DNA of 64,000 bases, from assembly GCF_007004765.1 (NCBI RefSeq), contig NZ_VIKR01000002.1:930001-994000 (forward strand), written 5' to 3'. Position numbers and translations under genes: made by a program. The notes beneath the pieces were generated by a model. That model made no database searches. It had not been told where the DNA came from and saw only the letters and a list, made by a program, of their open reading frames with translations. The DNA comes from Aliikangiella marina. Its GTDB lineage: Bacteria > Pseudomonadota > Gammaproteobacteria > Enterobacterales > Kangiellaceae. Numbering within the stretch: position 1 is the stretch's first letter; every line of letters begins with the position of its first letter. Below are positions 46,737 through 56,924 of the stretch, piece after piece.

Positions 46737-46784
46737 AACAAAATCTATTAAATTCAACTAGTTATCCACAATAAGGCTTAGCCA

Positions 46785-47636
46785 ATCAAAACGCTGTTTT
46801 CTCAAGGAACGTCACACTCAACGCGTCTCTTTATCGTCGTGCTGGTCTCTTGCGCGCTGATGTTTGTTGATCATCACCAACAACACTTGAAAGGGGTTCG
46901 CGCAGCGCTCGCAGCATTTGTCACGCCTATTGTCTATCTTGCTGATATCCCAGGAGAATTTTTTGCGTGGGGCGGTGAAAACCTGGTTTCAAGAAGCCAA
47001 CTAAGACAAGAAAATGCGCGCTTAAAGGATGAAGCAGTGGTGTTGAAGTCTCAATTGCAGACGTTAGTTGGTTTACAAGCTGAAAATGCTCGACTCAGAA
47101 ACCTATTGGGTACAGAGAGTAAAAGCGTACAGCGGAAAATGGTTGCTGAAATTATTCGAATAGACAGTGACCCGTTTAGTATGCGGTTTTTACTGAATAA
47201 AGGTTCGATGCATGATGTTTATGTCGGACAAACAGTCATTGACGCGTATGGTATTGTCGGTCAAGTGGTTGAAGTTGCCGCAATGACTTCGCGAGTATTG
47301 ATGATTACCGATGTGAGTCACGCGATTCCCGTCAAAGTCAATAGAAACGGTGTTAGGTCGACGTTGGTGGGAACCGGTCAAATCAATCGAGTCGAACTTC
47401 AGTTTGTTCCGGATACGACAGATATTAAAGTTGGTGACTTGCTGATGAGTTCAGGATTGGGACAAAGATTTCCTGATGGTTATCCGGTGGCACAGGTCAC
47501 GTCAGTACAAAACAGCCCGGGGGCCGCGTTCGCTAAAATTGTCGCAGCGCCTTTAGCGAAATTGGATCAAAGTTCGTTGGTTCTCTTAATTTGGTCTGAT
47601 TCGCAAGGCACTGAACAATCGGAGTTGTCACAATGA
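46785..47636 (+). CDS. mreC: MreC cell-shape protein, apparent ATC start codon
   Basis: About 283 residues: a short basic N-terminus, one membrane segment (~15-30), a coiled coil (~70-110) and the two-barrel periplasmic MreC domain. MreC links the elongasome to penicillin-binding proteins. The family N-terminus (E. coli MKPIFSRGPS) aligns with (I)KTLFSQGTS encoded from 46785, where the codon is ATC. AAGG at 46773-46776 is 8 bases upstream. The next conventional start (GTG 46839) lies inside the membrane segment, and a TAG at 46779 closes the frame upstream. The neighbouring mreB is missing. Confidence 0.9.
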   Translation: MKTLFSQGTSHSTRLFIVVLVSCALMFVDHHQQHLKGVRAALAAFVTPIVYLADIPGEFFAWGGENLVSRSQLRQENARLKDEAVVLKSQLQTLVGLQAENARLRNLLGTESKSVQRKMVAEIIRIDSDPFSMRFLLNKGSMHDVYVGQTVIDAYGIVGQVVEVAAMTSRVLMITDVSHAIPVKVNRNGVRSTLVGTGQINRVELQFVPDTTDIKVGDLLMSSGLGQRFPDGYPVAQVTSVQNSPGAAFAKIVAAPLAKLDQSSLVLLIWSDSQGTEQSELSQ

Positions 47637-48118
47637 AGGGCCAAGCGGAAAGTAAGGGAACTGTTGCAATCGTTGTATCCTTATTTGTTGCAATGCTTAT
47701 GAATACGATTCCGTTCCCAGACTTAGTCACGTTGTTCAAACCAGATTGGGTGGCGATGGTTTTGGTCTATTGGGTTATGGCACTACCCAACCGAGTCGGC
47801 GTTTTCAGTGGATTTTTATTGGGCCTATTTGTCGATGTGTTAGAAGGCTCGCTGCTTGGCATTAACGCCCTGTCCTTGGCGGTTGTGGCGTTCTTAATTC
47901 AAATGCTATATCACCGGCTACGCCTTTTTCCACGCTGGAAACAGGCCATTAATGTTGCCGTCATTGTCGGAATTCACCGGTTATTGGTCGTTATCTTATC
48001 GGGACTCGTCGAGCCGGTGAGCACAGGGATTAGTTATTGGTTTCCTCTTGTCGCGGTTGCAATCTTTTGGCCTTGGGTTTTTATTATTTTGCGTGATGTT
48101 CGACGTCGCTTTTGTTAG
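47633..48118 (+). CDS. mreD: MreD cell-shape membrane protein
   Basis: 161 residues with about five membrane segments and the family sequence LFVDVLEGSLLGINALSLAV. It works with MreB, MreC and RodA in side-wall synthesis. The ATG overlaps the mreC stop by 4 bases (ATGA). Confidence 0.93.
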   Translation: MKGQAESKGTVAIVVSLFVAMLMNTIPFPDLVTLFKPDWVAMVLVYWVMALPNRVGVFSGFLLGLFVDVLEGSLLGINALSLAVVAFLIQMLYHRLRLFPRWKQAINVAVIVGIHRLLVVILSGLVEPVSTGISYWFPLVAVAIFWPWVFIILRDVRRRFC

Positions 48119-48137
48119 TTCTGTTAGTGAGTAGACG

Positions 48138-48743
48138 ATGCATTCAAGGTTTCCGAAAACAATATTTCTCGCCTCACAATCGCCGCGGCGCCAAGAGTTA
48201 TTGGCGCAAGTCGGCGTAAAATTTAAGTTGTTTCGTTCTGAAATCGATGAATCAGTCAAAGCCAATGAGTTGCCGCTTGAATATGTAAAACGAATGGCGA
48301 AAGAAAAGGCGCTATCTGCCTGGCAGCAACTTGAGGCTGATCTTTCCGTCCAAGCGGATGACGCCCTAGTGCTGACCGCCGACACCAGTGTTGTCCTGGG
48401 GACGGCTATTTTGGGTAAACCGGTAAGCCCATCAGATGCGAAACAAATGCTCAAAAAGTTGTCTAACACAACACATGAAGTGATAACTAGTGTGGCGGTG
48501 AAAGATAAAAAAAGCTTCTCCAGCGAAACCAGCATCACCGAGGTACAATTTTGCCAGTTGAACCAAAGTTTAATCGATGATTATGTCGATACTGGAGAAG
48601 GTGTTGACAAAGCTGGCGGCTATGCGATTCAGGGACTTGGTGCGCAATTCGTGAAATCAATAAACGGCAGTTATACCGGTGTGGTAGGCTTACCTTTGTA
48701 TGAAACCTGTTTGTTATTAGACAAACATCTTAAGGGGAAATGA
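48138..48743 (+). CDS. Maf-family nucleoside triphosphate pyrophosphatase (YhdE-like)
   Basis: 201 residues with the Maf motif ASQSPRRQELLAQVG at the N-terminus and GKPVSPSDAKQML. It sanitises or hydrolyses dTTP/UTP-type nucleotides in the YhdE group. mreD-maf-rng order is standard. Its stop overlaps the rng start. Confidence 0.93.
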   Translation: MHSRFPKTIFLASQSPRRQELLAQVGVKFKLFRSEIDESVKANELPLEYVKRMAKEKALSAWQQLEADLSVQADDALVLTADTSVVLGTAILGKPVSPSDAKQMLKKLSNTTHEVITSVAVKDKKSFSSETSITEVQFCQLNQSLIDDYVDTGEGVDKAGGYAIQGLGAQFVKSINGSYTGVVGLPLYETCLLLDKHLKGK

Positions 48744-50224
48744 TGAAAGAGGAAATTCTGGTCAACGTTACACCCCAGGAATGTCGAGCAGCGGTTGTTG
48801 AAAACGGTATGCTGCAAGAAATGTACATCGAAAGAGCGTCTAGCCGTGGCTTAGTGGGTAATATCTATCGCGGTAAAGTCATTCGAGTATTACCCGGTAT
48901 GCAAGCGGCATTTATCAATATAGGGCGAGAACGTTCAGCTTTTTTGCACGCCGCGGAAATCTTGCCTATCTCGGAAACCGAGATGATCGAAGATGAAAAG
49001 ATTACGACGCCTGATATTAATGAGCTTTTGCATGATGGCCAAACTATCACCGTCCAAGTAATCAAAGATGAAATTGGTACTAAGGGAGCGCGTCTTACGA
49101 CCCATCTGACTATCCCAAGCCGATTACTGGTAATGATGCCTGACAATCATCATATCGGCGTTTCCCAACGAATCGAAGATGAAGATGAACGACAACGTTT
49201 AAAAGACATATTAAGCGAAGCGACTGATTCGGTCAGTGCGGAAGAAAATCCAGGGTATATTATTCGAACTGCTGCAGAGGGTGCTAGTGCTGAAGAACTG
49301 CAGAGAGATGCTGATTTTTTAGGCCGTCTTTGGCAAACCATTAGAGCCAAAATACGTAAAGCAAAAGCCCCTTGTCTTGTCCATGAAGATCTCGATCTAA
49401 CGATACGCTTACTGAGAGATTTAGCACCAAGCGGTTTAGAAACGATTCGAATTGATTCAGATGCGGTTCATGCTCGTTTGTTATCATTTGTTGAAGAGTT
49501 TATTCCGACGTTGAAATCTAAAGTTGAGCTTTATAGCGGTGAGAGACCGCTTTTTGACGTTTTTAATGTCGAAGACGAAATTGAAAAGGCGCTGCACAGG
49601 AAGGTTCAACTCAAGTCAGGTGGATATTTGATTATTGAGCAAACCGAAGCCATGGTAACTATCGACGTGAATACCGGAGCGTTCGTTGGTTATCGAAATT
49701 TAGAAGACACGATTTTTAAAACCAACTTAGAAGCGGCTTCTGCTTTAGCGCGCCAATTGAGGCTGCGAAACCTTGGTGGCATTGTGATTATCGATTTTAT
49801 CGACATGAAGGAAGAAGAACATAAACGTCAAGTGTTGAGGACGCTTGAGAAAGCGCTGGAAAGAGATAATGCCAAAACACATATCTCGGAAGTGTCTTCA
49901 TTAGGCCTTGTGCAAATGACTCGCAAGCGAAATCGAGAGAGTTTGGAGCATGTCTTGTGCGAGCCTTGCCCAACTTGTGATAGTCGAGGAAGTATCAAAA
50001 CAGCGCAAACAATTTGCTATGAAATTTTTCGGGAATTGTATCGTTCGGCGCGAGCTTATGAGGCGCAAAAGTATTTGGTATTAGCGACACAGGAAGTTGT
50101 TGACCGTATGCTTGACGAAGAAGCTTCGCATTTAGCCGAGCTTGAATCGATGATAGGCAAGCCGATTAGGTTCCAAGCCGAAAGACTATACAATCAAGAG
50201 CAGTTCGACGTCGTTTTGCTTTAA
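48740..50224 (+). CDS. rng: RNase G
   Basis: 494 residues: S1-like domain inserted in an RNase E/G catalytic core, with the IDVNTGAFVG and IVIIDFIDM signatures and the zinc-link CEPCPTCDSRG. It matures the 5' end of 16S rRNA and cleaves mRNAs. ATG 48740 overlaps maf by 4 bases. The next ATG (48743) is better spaced from AAGGGG (5 bases) and may be the true start. Confidence 0.97.
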   Translation: MMKEEILVNVTPQECRAAVVENGMLQEMYIERASSRGLVGNIYRGKVIRVLPGMQAAFINIGRERSAFLHAAEILPISETEMIEDEKITTPDINELLHDGQTITVQVIKDEIGTKGARLTTHLTIPSRLLVMMPDNHHIGVSQRIEDEDERQRLKDILSEATDSVSAEENPGYIIRTAAEGASAEELQRDADFLGRLWQTIRAKIRKAKAPCLVHEDLDLTIRLLRDLAPSGLETIRIDSDAVHARLLSFVEEFIPTLKSKVELYSGERPLFDVFNVEDEIEKALHRKVQLKSGGYLIIEQTEAMVTIDVNTGAFVGYRNLEDTIFKTNLEAASALARQLRLRNLGGIVIIDFIDMKEEEHKRQVLRTLEKALERDNAKTHISEVSSLGLVQMTRKRNRESLEHVLCEPCPTCDSRGSIKTAQTICYEIFRELYRSARAYEAQKYLVLATQEVVDRMLDEEASHLAELESMIGKPIRFQAERLYNQEQFDVVLL

Positions 50225-50249
50225 TTTATACCGCTAACATAAAACGCTT

Positions 50250-53200
50250 TTGAGACAATTTGTGGAAACTAAACTGAGCAATCCGATTACCAGAGCCTGC
50301 ATTTTTATGGTGAATAAACTGTGGTTGCTTTTTGCTACTTTGGTCATCCTAGTGGCGTTAGTTTTTACTTTGTTAAGACTCGCGCTGCCCAAAATTGATG
50401 TATATAAGACGGATATCGAACAATGGATTGAAAACCAATACCAAGTCGAAGTGGATATCGCTGATATCTCTGCAGAGTGGGGCGCTAACGGTCCTGTTTT
50501 ATCTTTAAATAAGTTTGAAATTAAATCGGATGATGGTCAACTTGATTTGCTTGAAGTTGATTCGCTAGAAATTGATGTTGATGCGCTTGGTTCAGTATTA
50601 GCAGGTAGGCTAGTTACTGAAAATATCAGCTTGATCGGTCTACGGGTTAACGTCCTATTAGACAGACAGTTAGCGGTACGTCTCGATACTTTAGAAGACG
50701 ACCAACAAACTGAAGCGATTCCCGATGTCGATGAAACCAGCCAAGTGATATTAAAAAATATTTTTTCACAGAAAAAGCTGGTTGTCCTCGACTCCTTTAT
50801 TAGTGTGGAGACTTTAACAGGTAAGTCTTTTAACTATCAGATAGCTCAGCTAGATATCGAAAATTTTGACGAAGTTCACCAGTTCAAAGGGCAGCTCGAC
50901 GATGAGTATGGCGGGAGTATCAAACTCGTCGCCGAAATGGTTGGTGATCCAGCAGACGATGACAGCTATACCAATTTGTTTTTACAAGGCGAAAATTTAG
51001 ATTTAACAGAGCTTCCAATTTATGAAAAACACCCCGAACTGCGACCTGCATCAGGAAAGTTCAATTGGCGAGTTTGGAGCGATTGGCGCGAAGGGCGTTG
51101 GAAGTCTGCGGTAGGCGATGTCCAAGTTGCTGAGATAAAGTGGAGTGTAGGGGAACAAGAAAAATCCGCAAATCTTATCAATACAGAGTTCGACAAATTT
51201 TCGCTGAATTTCAGCTGGAAATATAATACGCCTTCAACCGGCGAATTAATGTTTCACAATGCGACTTTGGAAGCTAATCAACAGAAATCAATCAATTTCT
51301 CAAATGTATACTTGCTATTTAACCAACTGGAGGCGCAAGATATTCAATGGGAATTTATCAGTCACGATTTTGAAATTGCGCCGCTGCTCGATTATTTTGC
51401 TTTGCCATTGATTGGACAGACACAGACGGATAACTCCTTAGTTGATGCAAATCTTAATATTAATTTATCCAGTTTAGGGGCTCGTTTCTTAAGAAAATCC
51501 GGTAACTGGTCAGCACCTGAGTTTTTTACCCAATTCGATAAGTTGTCTTATGACAATCTTTTTGACTTGCCAAAGATAACCAATCTTTCAGGTGATATTT
51601 CGTTTTCGCAAGGGATTGGTGCGCTTAACATTAGCGCAACCGACACAGAAATCGATTTAAACGGACTATTCAGGGACCGATTAACTTTTGAGTCGGTTGC
51701 ACTTGATATTAATTGGTACACTGATAACCAAGGCAAATTAGATTTGCAAATTAATGATGCTTTTCTCGTCAATAATGATCTTAATATAGCCGCTAAATCG
51801 CGATTTTTTTATCATGACGAAAAGCCGACTTTTAGTTTATTTGCCGAAGTAAAAGATGTTGACCTGTCAACAAAGTCGACTTATCTTCCATCCGGAGTTA
51901 TGTCAGAAAATTTGGTTAAATTCTTAGATGAAAGTGTAAAAAATGGTCGCCTAGATTTAGCTAAATCAGTTGTCCGCGGACCCCTTGATGCTTTTCCTTT
52001 TGAAAACCAAGATGGCATATTCTCAGTTTTAGGTTTCGTAAAGGATACCGAATTTAAGTTTTTACCTGATTGGCCTCAGGTAAATAAATTAAAAGCAAGG
52101 TTGTCGTTTGAGGGCAACGGCATGGATTTGCAAGCGCTGGGTGGCCAGTCTGGATTGGTTGATGTTAATTTCGCTCGCGCCGTTATCAAGGATTTTTCCG
52201 CTCCTAACACACCCTTTGAATTAACCATCGATGCTAATGCAAGAGATAACGGTGGGTATGAGTTTTTACGTCGTTCGCCTTTGTCAAATATTGCGCAGTC
52301 AATTTCAGTTCTGGACTATCAAGGGAACGCACAAACTAAGCTCCAGTTAACGCTCGGCCTGGACGATAGTTCCAACCTAAAACTATCTGGTAGCGTGATA
52401 CCTGAGAAAAATAAAGCGATTGTTGCTGTTGGTGGATTTAAGTTTAACGAACTTAACGGTGAATTGCATTTTGACGAAAACGGTATTAAAACCAGCCAGA
52501 TTGAGTCGAAATATTTTTCTGAACCCATTACGGCGACTTTAACTGGCGGAAAAAGAACATCAGATGCCGAGTTAACTATCGAAGCCTCTGGATTTGTAGG
52601 CCCGGCAGCGATTGCCGATTTAGTTGGAGAAAAATGGTCGACACTTGCTGAGGGTAAAAGTCTGATAAAAGCGAAAGTCGATATTGCACCTACTCAAGAC
52701 AGCTCAGCGGTACTGCTTGAATTTCAATCAGACCTGGAAGGTATGCGATTAAGCTTACCCGGTTCTTTGGCAAAAGCCGCAGACGATACTACCCCGATAA
52801 CAGTTAACGTACGATTAGACGAAATTTCCAATGTCACCATTGATTGGCGGGATTTTGATGGTCGTTGGTGGTGGAGTCAAGAAAATGGAAATTATCAGCA
52901 CATCGGTGGTCGCTTTTTGTTGGCCAGTGAGCAAACATTACCAGAGAAGTCACTCAGTCAGTACACTGCAGAAGTTAATCTCGGTGGCGAGTCACTAGAA
53001 GAGTGGTTGCCCATCATCGATAAAATTATCGATCAAGCTGAGTCTTCTGAGGTAGCAACCGCCGAACAACGAGAGTCCTATTTTCCTGAGACATCAATCG
53101 CAATCCATGTTGAGCAATTAAATAACGAGTTATTCGATATTAAAGACTTGCAATTAGATCTGTCGAAAAAATCAAACGAAAACTGGTTGATTCGTGCATC

Positions 53201-54446
53201 AGGCCCCATCGGGCAGATTGATCTCACTTTAAAAGATAACGCGCCTTGGGAAGCGAAAATTGCTGGTTTGGATGTCAATTTTACCGAAAGCTTTAGACAA
53301 AAATTTTCAAATAGTGAATCAAGCGAAGCCCATCAAGTGGTTTCGAATGTCAATGATGACGAGGTAATAAATCAAGAAGCCAATCAACAGCAAGGGTTAG
53401 CTGAAAAGCCAGATATCATCACCACGAACAATCAAGGTGTCAGCAAAATTGATATAGTTTCTAATTGGCCGTCGATCAACATCGATTGTAATCAGTGCAA
53501 AATTCAACAGTTCGACTTAGGGACTGCAAAGTTAAGCTTAGTACAAGAAAATGGTCAGCTTGACCTGTTTGGAAATATCGCTAAGTCAAAGAGCCATACT
53601 TTACGATTTCGTTTAGGGTGGACTCAAGATAAGTTGACTAACGAAGAAGTAAATTCTAAGAATATTGCGAGCTGGAATAATTTGAGTCAAATCGATTTTG
53701 AATTGGCGAGTGAAAATATCGGCCTGTTGCTAGCGAGGTTGAATTATGAAAGTGGCGTAAAAGAAAGTCGGGGCTACATTAATGGCAATATGAGCTGGCC
53801 TGATACTCCGTGGGACTTTGATTTATTGGAAGCTGATGGCAAAGCGAATTTTACATTAGGTAAAGGTTATCTGAGTGAGGTTAGTGACGCGAAAGCTCGG
53901 CTATTTTCTCTGTTTAGTTTGCAAACCTTATCTAGAAGGTTGCAATTGGATTTTAGCGATGTATATAAAAAAGGTTTCTTTTACGATCGCATAAGAGGAC
54001 AAGTATCCTTAGCGGATCAGGTGTTGTCGTCGCATAATATTTTTGTCGAAGGAAATGCCGCAAAAGTGACAATGATTGGCGATATTAATTTAAAAGATAA
54101 AACTATCGAACAGAATGCATTAGTTTTACCTCAACTCACTTCCAGTTTGCCTGTCTTAGTCGGTTGGGCTGTAGAGCCGACTACTGGGATCTTAGTCTTT
54201 TTGTTAAACAAAATATTTGAGCCAGCTATCGAAGTCGTTACCCAAATCGAGTACCGTATTCATGGCGCGTTAGATAATATGACTGTCGATGAAGTCAAAA
54301 AATCTCAGTCCAAAGTTAAATATGATACCCCGGAGAATCTACCGGAGGAAAATAATTTAGATCAAATGCTTGAGCAAGATGCGCAGCAAGATAAGTCTTT
54401 CTCGGATGAAACTGAGCGGGCAAAAGATATTGAGAATAAAAGATAA
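50250..54446 (+). CDS. yhdP: YhdP-type AsmA-like lipid transport protein
   Basis: 1398 residues with one N-terminal membrane segment (LWLLFATLVILVALVFTLLR), then a very long beta-rich periplasmic part typical of the bridge-like AsmA/YhdP group that moves phospholipid to the outer membrane. It is somewhat longer than E. coli YhdP (1266). The N-terminus is uncertain: TTG 50250, GTG 50262 and ATG 50310 are all possible and none has a good ribosome-binding site. The ~70-residue C-terminal tail is charged. Confidence 0.9.
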   Translation: MRQFVETKLSNPITRACIFMVNKLWLLFATLVILVALVFTLLRLALPKIDVYKTDIEQWIENQYQVEVDIADISAEWGANGPVLSLNKFEIKSDDGQLDLLEVDSLEIDVDALGSVLAGRLVTENISLIGLRVNVLLDRQLAVRLDTLEDDQQTEAIPDVDETSQVILKNIFSQKKLVVLDSFISVETLTGKSFNYQIAQLDIENFDEVHQFKGQLDDEYGGSIKLVAEMVGDPADDDSYTNLFLQGENLDLTELPIYEKHPELRPASGKFNWRVWSDWREGRWKSAVGDVQVAEIKWSVGEQEKSANLINTEFDKFSLNFSWKYNTPSTGELMFHNATLEANQQKSINFSNVYLLFNQLEAQDIQWEFISHDFEIAPLLDYFALPLIGQTQTDNSLVDANLNINLSSLGARFLRKSGNWSAPEFFTQFDKLSYDNLFDLPKITNLSGDISFSQGIGALNISATDTEIDLNGLFRDRLTFESVALDINWYTDNQGKLDLQINDAFLVNNDLNIAAKSRFFYHDEKPTFSLFAEVKDVDLSTKSTYLPSGVMSENLVKFLDESVKNGRLDLAKSVVRGPLDAFPFENQDGIFSVLGFVKDTEFKFLPDWPQVNKLKARLSFEGNGMDLQALGGQSGLVDVNFARAVIKDFSAPNTPFELTIDANARDNGGYEFLRRSPLSNIAQSISVLDYQGNAQTKLQLTLGLDDSSNLKLSGSVIPEKNKAIVAVGGFKFNELNGELHFDENGIKTSQIESKYFSEPITATLTGGKRTSDAELTIEASGFVGPAAIADLVGEKWSTLAEGKSLIKAKVDIAPTQDSSAVLLEFQSDLEGMRLSLPGSLAKAADDTTPITVNVRLDEISNVTIDWRDFDGRWWWSQENGNYQHIGGRFLLASEQTLPEKSLSQYTAEVNLGGESLEEWLPIIDKIIDQAESSEVATAEQRESYFPETSIAIHVEQLNNELFDIKDLQLDLSKKSNENWLIRASGPIGQIDLTLKDNAPWEAKIAGLDVNFTESFRQKFSNSESSEAHQVVSNVNDDEVINQEANQQQGLAEKPDIITTNNQGVSKIDIVSNWPSINIDCNQCKIQQFDLGTAKLSLVQENGQLDLFGNIAKSKSHTLRFRLGWTQDKLTNEEVNSKNIASWNNLSQIDFELASENIGLLLARLNYESGVKESRGYINGNMSWPDTPWDFDLLEADGKANFTLGKGYLSEVSDAKARLFSLFSLQTLSRRLQLDFSDVYKKGFFYDRIRGQVSLADQVLSSHNIFVEGNAAKVTMIGDINLKDKTIEQNALVLPQLTSSLPVLVGWAVEPTTGILVFLLNKIFEPAIEVVTQIEYRIHGALDNMTVDEVKKSQSKVKYDTPENLPEENNLDQMLEQDAQQDKSFSDETERAKDIENKR

Positions 54447-54522
54447 CACTGCAGCGCTGGTTCGAGTGGAAAATTTCACGCTAGTGATACTTTAGCGAAT
54501 ACTGAACAATCGATATGAAATT

Positions 54523-55344
54523 ATGGAAAATAAACGACTCAAAGTAGCTTGTGTACAAATGGTTTCGGGTATCGATTTTCAAGAGAATTTGGAAGTCGCT
54601 GCGCGCTTAATTGCACAAGCAAAAGATCGAGATGCTCAATTAATCGTATTACCGGAATTTTTTGCGTTGATGGGCAAAAATGAAAAGGACAAACTTGCCT
54701 ACATCGAACCTCATGGAAGTGGACCGTTTCAAGATTTTCTCCACGAGCAAACCAAAAAAAACAAGCTATGGATTGTTGGTGGAACGCACGCGATTGATAG
54801 TGGCGTAATCAATAAGCCTTTCAGTCGGTGTTATGTTTATCGCCCCACAGGTGAGGTTGAAACTTGGTACGATAAAATTCATTTGTTTGATGTCGCTGTT
54901 GATGACAACACTAAGACTTATAAAGAGTCGAAGTATGCTTCACCAGGCGCTAGTATTAAATCATTTAAAATTGGGGCTTTTCATATTGGGCTCGCTGTCT
55001 GCTATGACTTACGATTCCCAGAGCTTTTTAGGCAACTAACATACTCGGGGTGTAATACGTTTGTTCTTCCGGCTGCTTTCACTGCGACAACGGGAAAAGC
55101 TCATTGGGAGATTTTGTTAAAGGCGCGCGCCATTGAGAATCAGACTTATATGCTTGCTTCTGCTCAGGCCGGGAATCATCAAAATGGACGAAAGACTTGG
55201 GGACACACCTGTGTTGTATCGCCATGGGGCGAAACGTTATCAGAAATGAGTCAAGGGCAAGGTGTAATTGAATATCAATTAAACTTGGATGAACTTGAAA
55301 AAGTTCGCAATGAGTTTCCCGTCTTAACCCACACAAGGCTATAA
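54523..55344 (+). CDS. Nitrilase-superfamily amidase (NitB/deaminated glutathione amidase type)
   Basis: 273 residues with the C-N hydrolase triad E45 (LPEFF), K118 (WYDKIHLFD) and C160 (AVCYDLRFPELFR). The sequence around the triad resembles Nit1/NitB enzymes that clear deaminated glutathione. Substrate assignment is by family. It sits between yhdP and tldD, as in many gammaproteobacteria. Confidence 0.88.
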   Translation: MENKRLKVACVQMVSGIDFQENLEVAARLIAQAKDRDAQLIVLPEFFALMGKNEKDKLAYIEPHGSGPFQDFLHEQTKKNKLWIVGGTHAIDSGVINKPFSRCYVYRPTGEVETWYDKIHLFDVAVDDNTKTYKESKYASPGASIKSFKIGAFHIGLAVCYDLRFPELFRQLTYSGCNTFVLPAAFTATTGKAHWEILLKARAIENQTYMLASAQAGNHQNGRKTWGHTCVVSPWGETLSEMSQGQGVIEYQLNLDELEKVRNEFPVLTHTRL

Positions 55345-55377
55345 TAAAGCTAAGTACGACGTGGATACCGTTGTACG

Positions 55378-55411
55378 AAGCTTGTTGGCTGTAAACAGCT
55401 TTTAGAATTTT
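55378..55411 (+). terminator. Possible intrinsic terminator after the nitrilase gene
   Basis: AAGCTTGTT pairs with AACAGCTT (one bulged T, loop GGCTGTA) and is followed by the partly T-rich TTAGAATTTT. It lies 34 bases after the stop codon in a 112-base gap. Confidence 0.35.
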
Positions 55412-55456
55412 AGGTTGAATGAAAGAAAATTTTGAAGCAAAGCGAGATTAATTAAT

Positions 55457-56893
55457 ATGGATCAAGTTTTAAAGACCGTTGAGAGTGAGTTTTTATCACC
55501 AGGGGCAATAGGGCAAAGCGATCTGACGACTACGTTAGAGTCTATGCTTTCTCATGATATTGATTTTGCCGAGCTATTCTTTCAAAGTACTAGTTATGAG
55601 TCTTGGGTTTTAGAATCAGGTATCGTTAAAGATGCCAGCTTTAGTAATGACAAAGGAGTTGGCGTTCGGGCTTTGTCTGGTGAGAAAACTGGGTTTGCCT
55701 ATTCAGAAGAAATTATTTTACCTGCTTTAGAGCAAGCCGCGACAGCTTCAAAGAGTATTGCCTTGAAAGGGCATGGTGGTAGCGTGTCACTTACTGCTGC
55801 AGAACGTCCGCCGCGGCTATATCAAGAGTCAGACCCGTTAAAGAGTTTCACGGAGAAAGAAAAGTTAGAGCTATTACAAAAGCTCGACCAATACGCTCGT
55901 CAAATTGATACTCGAGTCACCGAAGTAATCGCTTCAATTTCTGGCGTTTTCGAAAAAGTTTTAATTTGCGCGACTGATGGTACTCTGGCAGCAGATATTC
56001 GCCCTTTGATCAGAGCGAGTGTTACGGTGATTATGCAGACTAATGGCAAAACTGAGCGAGGTAGTTCTGGCGCCGGTGGGCGCTATAGTTATGAATTATT
56101 GACAGACGATTTGCTTCAGCAACTTGCTAAAGAAGCAGTGCATCAAGCGAGTGTTAATCTTGAAGCGATTGAGGCCCCTGCGGGTATAATGCCGGTTGTG
56201 TTAGGTGCAGGCTGGCCTGGTGTACTTCTCCATGAGGCCATCGGCCATGGTCTCGAGGGAGATTTTAATCGAAAAGGTTCTTCCGCTTTCTCTGGACGAG
56301 TTGGTCAACGAGTTGCGTCGACATTGTGTACTATTGTTGATGATGGCACGATTGAAGGCAGAAGAGGGTCGTTGACTATTGATGATGAAGGAACACCATC
56401 ACAATCAACGACCTTGATTGAAAATGGAATCTTGACCGGATACATGCAAGATAAGAAAAATGCGCGTTTAATGGATGCGCAATCAACTGGAAATGGTCGA
56501 AGAGAATCTTACTCAAGTTTACCACTTCCTCGCATGACGAATACTTATATGTTAGCCGGTGAAAGCGAACCTGAAGATATAATCAAGAGTGTAAAAAAGG
56601 GTATTTATGCACCGAACTTTGGTGGCGGTCAAGTTGATATAACATCTGGAAAGTTTGTATTTTCGACCAGCGAAGCCTATTTGATAGAAGACGGTAAGAT
56701 TACCGCTCCAGTTAAAGGTGCAACTTTGATTGGCAATGGACCGGACGTTTTAACCAAAGTGAGTATGGTCGGCAATGATTTGGCTTTAGATAAAGGTGTT
56801 GGTGTCTGCGGCAAGGCTGGCCAAAGTGTACCCGTTGGTGTCGGCCAGCCAACACTCAAAGTAGATGAATTAACCGTTGGTGGAACCAATTAG
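55457..56893 (+). CDS. tldD: TldD metalloprotease subunit
   Basis: 478 residues with the HExxH zinc motif H259-E260-A-I-G-H264. TldD forms a heterodimer with TldE/PmbA that degrades unfolded peptides and matures some RiPPs such as microcin B17. Its partner gene is at 57457, with yjgA between. No RiPP precursor is visible nearby. Confidence 0.96.
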   Translation: MDQVLKTVESEFLSPGAIGQSDLTTTLESMLSHDIDFAELFFQSTSYESWVLESGIVKDASFSNDKGVGVRALSGEKTGFAYSEEIILPALEQAATASKSIALKGHGGSVSLTAAERPPRLYQESDPLKSFTEKEKLELLQKLDQYARQIDTRVTEVIASISGVFEKVLICATDGTLAADIRPLIRASVTVIMQTNGKTERGSSGAGGRYSYELLTDDLLQQLAKEAVHQASVNLEAIEAPAGIMPVVLGAGWPGVLLHEAIGHGLEGDFNRKGSSAFSGRVGQRVASTLCTIVDDGTIEGRRGSLTIDDEGTPSQSTTLIENGILTGYMQDKKNARLMDAQSTGNGRRESYSSLPLPRMTNTYMLAGESEPEDIIKSVKKGIYAPNFGGGQVDITSGKFVFSTSEAYLIEDGKITAPVKGATLIGNGPDVLTKVSMVGNDLALDKGVGVCGKAGQSVPVGVGQPTLKVDELTVGGTN

Positions 56894-56924
56894 TAGGTTA
56901 GTCTAGTTGAAAGGTAGATAAGTC

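Noticed and set aside
47996-48538. Long antisense open frame (180 codons) over mreD and maf.
   Set aside because: It overlaps two well-supported genes, has no ribosome-binding site and its product has no recognisable features; a codon-bias shadow.
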